Shown here: positions 56,338-64,000 of the stretch, one piece after another
How positions within the stretch are numbered: the first letter of the stretch is position 1
How the letters are laid out: every line of letters starts with the position of its first letter
DNA from: Siphonodentalium dalli
Lineage: Eukaryota > Mollusca > Scaphopoda > Gadilida > Siphonodentaliidae
Direction: 5' to 3'
DNA length: 64,000 bases
Assembly: GCA_032622095.1 (NCBI GenBank)
Contig: CP136066.1
Location: 134,075,917 to 134,139,916 of the forward strand
Made by a program: the position numbers and the translations under genes
Notes under the pieces: generated by a model
The model's database searches: none
What the model was told of the DNA's origin: nothing
What the model saw: the letters and a program-made list of their open reading frames with translations, nothing else

Positions 56338-58598
56338 ATGAAGCATGACCACGACCACTTATCTATCACATCAAACAAATCGCTATTTATGAATCATTTT
56401 ACTCTAAATGATGACTTTCGGACAGAACACCTAATTGAAGATGAGAACGCATTAGATCCTCAAAATTCTGAACTTTCTTCCAACTATACTCTCCTTGAAG
56501 AATTCAATGAGAATGTAAAATCAAAAAACCATACTATATCAACCTCGATGATACATTTCAATATACGTTCCCTTTTGAGAAATATTAACAAAATGACTAC
56601 TTTTCTAAATACCTACAGACATAGCTTTGGCATAATTGGAATCACCGAGAGCTGGCTGACAGATGATTCACCTACACAACTAACTCAAATCAATGACTAT
56701 AGTTTCTATGAAAATCACAGAAGTGAAAGAACTGGTGGTGGTGTGGGCCTATATGTTCACTCAAGTATTAAAGCACAGGTACGAACTGATCTTTCGATAT
56801 TCAGTGAATCCATTGAGAGTATATTCGTTGAATTACCTTCTAAAAAAAATAAAAGCCAATTGGTAGGTTGTATATACAGATGTCCAAACTCAGACTCAAA
56901 TATTTTCCTTGAAAAACTAGAAACATTACTAGAAAAAATACAAAAAGAAAAGAAAGAGTGTTTTCTGATGGGAGATTTTAATATTAACATAAAGTAGTGA
57001 TAATACCTCTAGTAAAAAAATTATGAACTTACTGAAATCATTTATGTTACTACCAACCTACTAGAATTACTGAATTCAGTGCAACTCTTATAGACAATAT
57101 ATTTTCCAACTGCCACCTATCTTCCTCAATCACATCTGGTATATTTGTGGAAGACATAACTGATCATTTACCAATCTACCTTCTGGTAAAAAATGGAGAG
57201 AGAATGATGACAAAAAAAGATAAAATTATATATAAAAGAGACTTTTCAGATTGCAAAATTCAAAGTTTTATCTCAGAAATGTCTGGCACTAATTGGGATG
57301 AAGTAATAAATTGCCATGAATGCAATGACGCCAATAGAATATTCCATGAGAAAATAATGAATAGTTACAACAGTAGCTTCCCAAAATGTAAAAAAAGAAT
57401 CAAAGCCACAAATCATCTTACACCATGGATAACAAAAGGAATACTCAACTCCATAAAAAGGAAAAATAAACTGTACAAAACATTCCTAGAATGCCGAACA
57501 AATTACAATAATGATAAATATAAGACATACAGGAATAGGCTAAACTCAGTAATCCGCATGACAAAACAAAAATATTATCATAACAAATTCCAACAATATG
57601 AGGGAAATATAAATGCCACTTGGAAACTCCTAAAAATTATTCTAAATAAGAAAAAAGATAACAACACCACAACAGAATTCCTATACGAGAACAAATACAT
57701 AACTGATAGAAAGATTATTGCATCAAAATTCAATGAATATTTTACAAAAATAGGACTTGCTGAAAAAATCAAATCTGAACAAAATGCAACTGACTACCTG
57801 AAATATTCAAATACTTCTTAATTTTTCATTCACCCAACAAATGAACTTGAAGTGATACAGATTCTAAATAATATCAACTCAAAAAAGGCTGCAGGCATAG
57901 ATGATCTCAAATGCTCTATCTTAAAACAAAGCTATGAACTCTTCATTAAACCTCTCACACATTTATGCAATCTTTCCCTCTCCCAGGGTGTATTCCCAGT
58001 CCTCATGAAAATAGCTAAAGTCATACATATTTATAAAGCTAAAGATCCAACAACTATGAGTAATTATAGACCAGTATCAGTATTACCAGTCTTCTCTAAG
58101 ATTATTGAAAAACTAATGTATGATAGACTAAGTAACTACTTAGAAAAATACAGTATTTTATATGACAGTCAATATGGATTTAGAAAGAACCACTCTACGG
58201 TGCTTGCACTAACTGACTTATTAGAAAAAATAACTGGGGCACTTGACAAAAAGGAAACTACCATTGGAGTCTTTTTAGACCTATCAAAAGCTTTTGATAC
58301 AATAAACCATAAAATAATGCTTAGCAAACTTGAACATTATGGATGTCGAGGGGTTGCACTGAATTGGTTTTGTGGCTATTTATCGAATAGGAAGCAATCA
58401 GTACAATATGATGGTTATATATCTAGCCAGATACCTATTTCCTGTGGTGTTCCACAGAAGGTCAATTCTTGGTCCCCTTCTTTTTCTCATATACATGAAT
58501 GATTTGCCTAACATATGTAAAGATCTGAAATTGATACTTTTTGCAGATGATACTAATGCCTTTTATTCAAATAGTAATATTGGAAGACTGTATTACAC
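56338..58598 (+). pseudogene. Jockey-superfamily non-LTR retrotransposon ORF2, degraded and truncated
   Basis: Endonuclease part (56,338-56,994): MIHFNIRSLLRNINKM, ITESWLTDD, RTGGGVGLYVHSS, GCIYRCPNSD and MGDFNIN, i.e. the APE-type nuclease motifs. Two or more frame changes follow (56,990-57,070), then SATLIDNIFSN and DITDHLPIYLL (the closing S-D-H motif). Reverse transcriptase part: NNINSKKAAGIDDL, NYRPVSVLPVFSKIIEKL, QYGFRKNHST, GVFLDLSKAFDTINH, SCGVPQ, LGPLLFLIYMNDLPN and FADDTN (catalytic aspartates kept). Lesions include a TAA at 57,819-57,821 and an insertion near 58,457. The element stops abruptly at the satellite edge, losing the thumb and tail. A target-primed retrotransposon; clade (CR1, L2, jockey) is not fixed by eye. 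Confidence 0.9.
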
Positions 58599-61500
58599 AT
58601 TAATTAGACATAGATAAACTTCTGATATGTAGCCATGTATTAGGGAGGAAGCAGTTATATATGGGTGGGTGTAACAAAGTGTGTAATTTTGATATATTAC
58701 ACGATGGGTTAATATATAATCCGATGCTAATTATGGTCTGAAATGACTAATATCGAGGTTTCTGGTGACCATTCAACGTTTGATATCATTTGTTGTCCCG
58801 GTTTTGGTATATTCTTGGAGTTCTGACACGTCACGAAGCTTCGGTACATGTCACGAAGCTTCGGTACATTAGACGAAAAACCGCCACAGCTTTGGGGTTA
58901 ATGATGCAAAGTAACATTTTCTCCCCGATTTCGATAGAACTGTATACTCCCATTAATTAGACATAGATAAACTTCAGACATGTAGCCATGTATTAGGGAG
59001 GAAGCAGTTATATATGGGTGGGTGTAACAAAGTGTGTAATTTTGACATATTACACGATGGGTTAATATATAATCCGATGCTAATTATGGTCTGAAATGAC
59101 TAATATCGAGGTTTCTGGTGACCATTCAACGTTTGATAACATTTGTTGTCCCGGTTTTTGGTATATTCTTGGAGTTCTGACACGTCACGAAGCTTCGGTA
59201 CATGTCACGAAGCTTCGGTACATTGGACGAAAAACCGCCACAGCTTTGGGGTTAATGATGCAAAGTAACATTTTTCGCCAGATTTCGATAGAACTGTATA
59301 CTCTCATTAATTAGACATAGATAAACTTCTGACATGTAGCCATGTATTAGGGAGGAAGCAGTTATATATGGGTGGATGCAACAAAGTGTGTAATTTTGAC
59401 ATATTACACGATGGGTTAATATATAATCCGATGCTAATTATGGTCTGAAATGACTAATATCGAGGTTTCTGGTGACCATTCAACGTTTGATAACATTTGT
59501 TGTCCCGGTTTTGGTATATTCTTTGAGTTCTGACACGTCACGAAGCTTCGGTACATGTCACGAAGCTTCGGTACATTGGACGAAAAACCGCCACAGCTTT
59601 GGGGTTAATGATGCAAAGTAACATTTTTCGCCCGATTTCGATAGAACTGTATAAGTACTCTCATTAATTATACATAGATAAACATATGATATGTAGCCAT
59701 GTATTAGGGAGGAAGCAGTTATATATGGGTGGGTGCAACAAAGTGTGTAATTTTGACATATTACACGATGGGTTAATATATAATCCGATGCTAATTATGA
59801 TCTGAAATGACTAATATCGAGGTTTCTGGTGACCATTCAACGTTTGATAACATTTGTTGTCCCGGTTTTGGTATATTCTTGGAGTTCTGACACGTCGCGA
59901 AGCTTCGGTAGGCCCTACATGTCACGAAGCTTCGGTACATTGGACGAAAAACCGCCACAGCTTTGGGGTTAATGATGCAAAGTAACATTTTTCACCCGAT
60001 TTCGATAGAACTGTATACTCTCATTAATTATACATAGATAAACTTCTGAGACGTAGCCATGTATTAGGGAGGAAGCAGTTATATATGGGTGGGTGCATCA
60101 AAGTGTGTAATTTTGACATATTACACGATGGGTTAATATATAATCCGATGCTAATTATGGTCTGAAATGACTAATATCGAGGTTTCTGGTGACCATTCAA
60201 CGTTTGATAACATTTGTTGTCCCGGTTTTGGTATATTCTTGGAGTTCTGACACGTCACGAAGCTTCGGTACATATCACGAAGCTTCGGTACATTGGACGA
60301 AAAACCGCCACAGCTTTGGGGTTAATGATGCAAAGTAACACCTTTCGCCCGATTTCGATAGAACTGTATACTCTCATTAATTAGACATAGATAAACTTCT
60401 GATATGTAGCCATGTATTAGGGAGGAAGCAGTTATATATAGGTGGGTGCAACAAAGTGTGTAATTTTGACATTTTACACGATGGGTTAATATATAATCCG
60501 ATGCTAATTATGGTCTGAAATGACTAATATCGAGGTTTCTGGTGACCATTCAACGTTTGATAACATTTGTTGTCCCGGTTTTGGTATATTCTTTGAGTTC
60601 TGACACGTCACGAAGCTTCGGTACATGTCACGAAGCTTCGGTACATTGGACGAAAAACCGCCACAGCTTTGGGGTTAATGATGCAAAGTAACATTTTTCG
60701 CCCGATTTCGATAGAACTGTATAAGTACTCTCATTAATTAGACATAGATAAACTTCTGATATGTAGCCATGTATTAGGGAGGAAGCAGTTATATATGGGT
60801 GGGTGCAACAAAGTGTGTAATTTTGACATTTTACACGATGGGTTAATATATAATCCGATGCTAATTATGGTCTGAATGACTAATATCGAGGTTTCTGGTG
60901 ACCATTAAACGTTTGATAACATTTGTTGTCTCGGTTTTGGTATATTCTTGGAGTTCTGACACGTCACGAAGCTTCGGTACATGTCACGAAGCTTCGGTAC
61001 ATTGGACGAAAAAACCGCCACAGCTTTGGGGTTAATGATGCAAAGTAACATTTTTCGCCCGATTTCGATAGAACTGTATACTCTCATTAATTAGACATAG
61101 ATAAACTTCTGACATGTAGCCATGTATTAGGGAGGAAGCAGTTATATATGGGTGGGTGCAACAAAGTGTGTAATTTTGACATATTACACGATGGGTTAAT
61201 ATATAATCCGATGCTAATTATGGTCTGAAATGACTAATATCGAGGTTTCTGGTGACCATTCAACGTTTGATAACATTTGTTGTCCCGGTTTTGGTATATT
61301 CTTGGAGTTCTGACACGTCACGAAGCTTCGGTACATGTCACGAAGCTTCGGTACATTGGACGAAAAACCGCCACAGCTTTGGTGTTAATGATGCAAAGTA
61401 ACATTGTTCGCCCGATTTCGATAGAACTGTATACTCTCATTAATTAGACATAGATAAACTTCTGATATGTAGCCATGTATTAGGGAGGAAGCAGTTATAT

Positions 61501-64000
61501 ATGGGTGGGTGTAACAAAGTGTGTAATTTTGACATATTACACGATGGGTTAATATATAATCCGATGCTAATTATGGTCTGAAATGACTAATATCGAGGTT
61601 TCTGGTGACCATTCAACGTTTGATATCATTTGTTGTCCCGGTTTTGGTATATTCTTGGAGTTCTGACACGTCACGAAGCTTCGGTACATGTCACGAAGCT
61701 TCGGTACATTGGACGAAAAACCGCCACAGCTTTGGGGTTAATGATGCAAAGTAACATTTTTCGCCCGATTTCGATAGAACTGTATACTCTCATTAATTAG
61801 ACATAGATAAACTTCTGATATGTAGCCATGTATTAGGGAGGAAGCAGTTATATATGGGTGGGTGCAACAAAGTGTGTAATTTTGACATTTTACACGATGG
61901 GTTAATATATAATCCGAAGCTAATTATGGTCTGAAATGACTAATATCGATGTTTCTGGTGACCATTCAACGTTTGATAACATTTGTTGTCCCGGTTTTGG
62001 TATATTCTTGGAGTTCTGACACGTCACGAAGCTTCGGTACATGTCACGAAGCTTCGGTACATTGGACGAAAAACCGCCACAGCTTTGGGGTTAATGATGC
62101 AAAGTAACATTTTTTGCCCGATTTCGATAGAACTGTATACTCTCATTAATTAGACATAGATAAACTTCTGACATGTAGCCATGTATTAGGGAGGAAGCAG
62201 TTATATATGGGTGGATGCAACAAAGTGTGTAATTTTGACATATTACACGAAGGGTTAATATATAATCCGATGCTAATTATGGTCTGAAATGACTAATATC
62301 GAGGTTTCTGGTGACCATTCAACGTTTGATAACATTTGTTGTCCCGGTTTTGGTATATTCTTGGAGTTCTGACACGTCACGAAGCTTCGGTACATGTCAC
62401 GAAGCTTCGGTACATTGGACGAAAAACCGCCACAGCTTTGGGGTTAATGATGCAAAGTAACAATTTTCACCCGATTTCGATAGAACTGTATACTCTCATT
62501 AATTATACATAGATAAACTTATGATATGTAGCCATGTATTAGGGAGGAAGCAGTTATATATGGGTGGGTGCAACAAAGTGTGTAATTTTGACATATTACA
62601 CGATGGGTTAATATATAATCCGATGCTAATTATGGTCTGAAATGACTAATATCGAGGTTTCTGGTGACCATTCAACGTTTGATAACATTTGTTGTCCCGG
62701 TTTTGGTATATTCTTGGAGTTCTGACACGTCACGAAGCTTCGGTACATATCACGAAGCTTCGGTACATTGGACGAAAAACCGCCACAGCTTTGGGGTTAA
62801 TGATGCAAAGTAACACTTTTCGCCCGATTTCGATAGAACTGTATACTCTCATTAATTAGACATAGATAAACTTCTGATATGTAGCCATGTATTAGGGAGG
62901 AAGCAGTTATATATGGGTGGGTGCAACAAAGTGTGTAATTTTGACATTTTACACGATGGGTTAATATATAATCCGATGCTAATTATGGTCTGAAATGACT
63001 AATATCGAGGTTTCTGGTGACCATTCAACGTTTGATAACATTTGTTGTCCCGGTTTTGGTATATTCTTGGAGTTCTGACACGTCACGAAGCTTCGGTACA
63101 TGTCACGAAGCTTCGGTACATTGGACGAAAAACCGCCACAGCTTTGGGGTTAATGATGCAAAGTAACATTTTTCGCCCGATTTCGATAGAACTGTATAAG
63201 TACTCTCATTAATTAGACATAGATAAACTTCTGATATGTAGCCATGTATTAGGGAGGAAGCAGTTATATATGGGTGGGTGCAACAAAGTGTGTAATTTTG
63301 ACATTTTACACGATGGGTTAATATATAATCCGATGCTAATTATGGTCTGAAATGACTAATATCGAGGTTTCTGGTGACCATTCAACGTTTGATAACATTT
63401 GTTGTCTCGGTTTTGGTATATTCTTGGAGTTCTGACACGTCACGAAGCTTCGGTACATGTCACGAAGCTTCGGTACATTGGACGAAAAAACCGCCACAGC
63501 TTTGGGGTTAATGATGCAAAGTAACATTTTTCGCCCGATTTCGATAGAACTGTATACTCTCATTAATTAGACATAGATAAACTTCTGACATCTAGCCATG
63601 TATTAGGGAGGAAGCAGTTATATATGGGTGGGTGCAACAAAGTGTGTAATTTTGACATATTACACGATGGGTTAATATATAATCCGATGCTAATTATGGT
63701 CTGAAATGACTAATATCGAGGTTTCTGGTGACCATTCAACGTTTGATAACATTTGTAGTCCCGGTTTTGGTATATTCTTGGAGTTCTGACACGTCACGAA
63801 GCTTCGGTACATGTCACGAAGCTTCGGTACATTGGACGAAAAACCGCCACAGCTTTGGGGTTAATGATGCAAAGTAACATTTTTCGCTAGATTTCGATAG
63901 AACTGTATACTCTCATTAATTAGACATAGATAAATTTCTGACATGTAGCCATGTATTAGGGAGGAAGCAGTTATATATGGGTGGGTGCAACAAAGTGTGT
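58599..64000. repeat. 353-bp satellite DNA array, about 15.3 monomers, runs off the window
   Basis: Monomers start 'attaattagacatagataaa' at 58,599, 58,952, 59,306, 59,663, 60,023, 60,376, 60,733, 61,086, 61,439, 61,792, 62,145, 62,498, 62,851, 63,208, 63,562 and 63,915. The base length is 353, or 357 when 'aagt' is inserted (gtataagtactc). Each monomer contains two neighbouring copies of 'cacgaagcttcggtaca', which carries the 10-base palindrome cgaagcttcg. Conserved blocks are 'ttagggaggaagcagttata', 'ttatggtctgaaatgactaa' and 'ccgccacagctttggggtta'. Minus-strand open frames recurring across it are shadows with no domain. Neighbouring monomers differ at only a few percent of positions. Confidence 0.98.

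Noticed and set aside
60905-61087. Recurring minus-strand open frame in the satellite (also 63,336-63,563 and 59,791-59,988)
   Set aside because: It appears only where point changes or the extra A restore the frame, and is broken in most monomers; no selection for coding is evident.
58599-64000. CRISPR-like array
   Set aside because: The units are 353 bp and nearly identical throughout with no variable spacers; this is eukaryotic satellite DNA.

Overview
This window is eukaryotic, AT-rich, intron-containing DNA that is mostly repeats. I infer a marine mollusc, probably a bivalve. The basis is a CYP2-type cytochrome P450 split by many-kilobase introns, abundant ACATGTA-type words, dispersed families carrying the 'ggggcataactcc...gatcggaacc...gacggacgg' block, about 163-bp tandem arrays ending in a TAGCTCAA hairpin (pearl-like), and a crowd of small DNA transposons. 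The species cannot be fixed from the sequence alone.

Genes. (1) A CYP2-clade P450 lies on the + strand: exon 1 at 24,576-24,924, a damaged fused exon 2/3 at 30,614-31,059, exon 4 (I-helix and K-helix) at 40,225-40,662, and the heme-binding last exon at 41,458-41,642. All visible exon borders are phase 1. The middle exon has two nonsense codons and a frameshifting internal deletion, so this copy looks like a recent pseudogene. A second, orphan exon 1 with a 4-base insertion sits at 18,696-19,045. (2) A minus-strand first coding exon of a CARD-domain protein is at 55,292-55,571, with a consensus GTAAGT donor. (3) A degraded jockey-superfamily LINE (endonuclease plus reverse transcriptase) is at 56,338-58,598, and an antisense LINE tail fragment lies in the last P450 intron.

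Layout. 1-10 kb: minisatellites, dispersed repeats and long stretches with nothing recognised. 10,737-17,649: a nearly perfect 3.45-kb head-to-tail duplication. 18.7-24.5 kb: pseudo-exon, a TIR element, a hAT element with exact 8-bp target duplications, and about 160-bp tandem arrays. 24.5-41.6 kb: the P450 locus, its introns filled with a Mutator-like element with 102-bp TIRs and a 9-bp target duplication, a relic that still encodes pieces of a MULE transposase, more 163-bp arrays, and a 1.65-kb long inverted repeat. 41.8-55.2 kb: a dense set of non-autonomous DNA transposons of Harbinger type (TAA), piggyBac type (TTAA) and mariner type (TA), plus local duplications and large foldbacks. 55.2-58.6 kb: CARD exon and LINE. 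58,599 to the window end: a 353-bp satellite, about 15 monomers, which continues out of the window and shows a higher-order repeat of about 8 monomers.

Several transposon insertions can be checked inside the window because a related repeat copy preserves the empty site (25,772; 50,026; 52,075). No bacterial-style operons, CRISPR arrays or credible tRNA/rRNA genes were seen.
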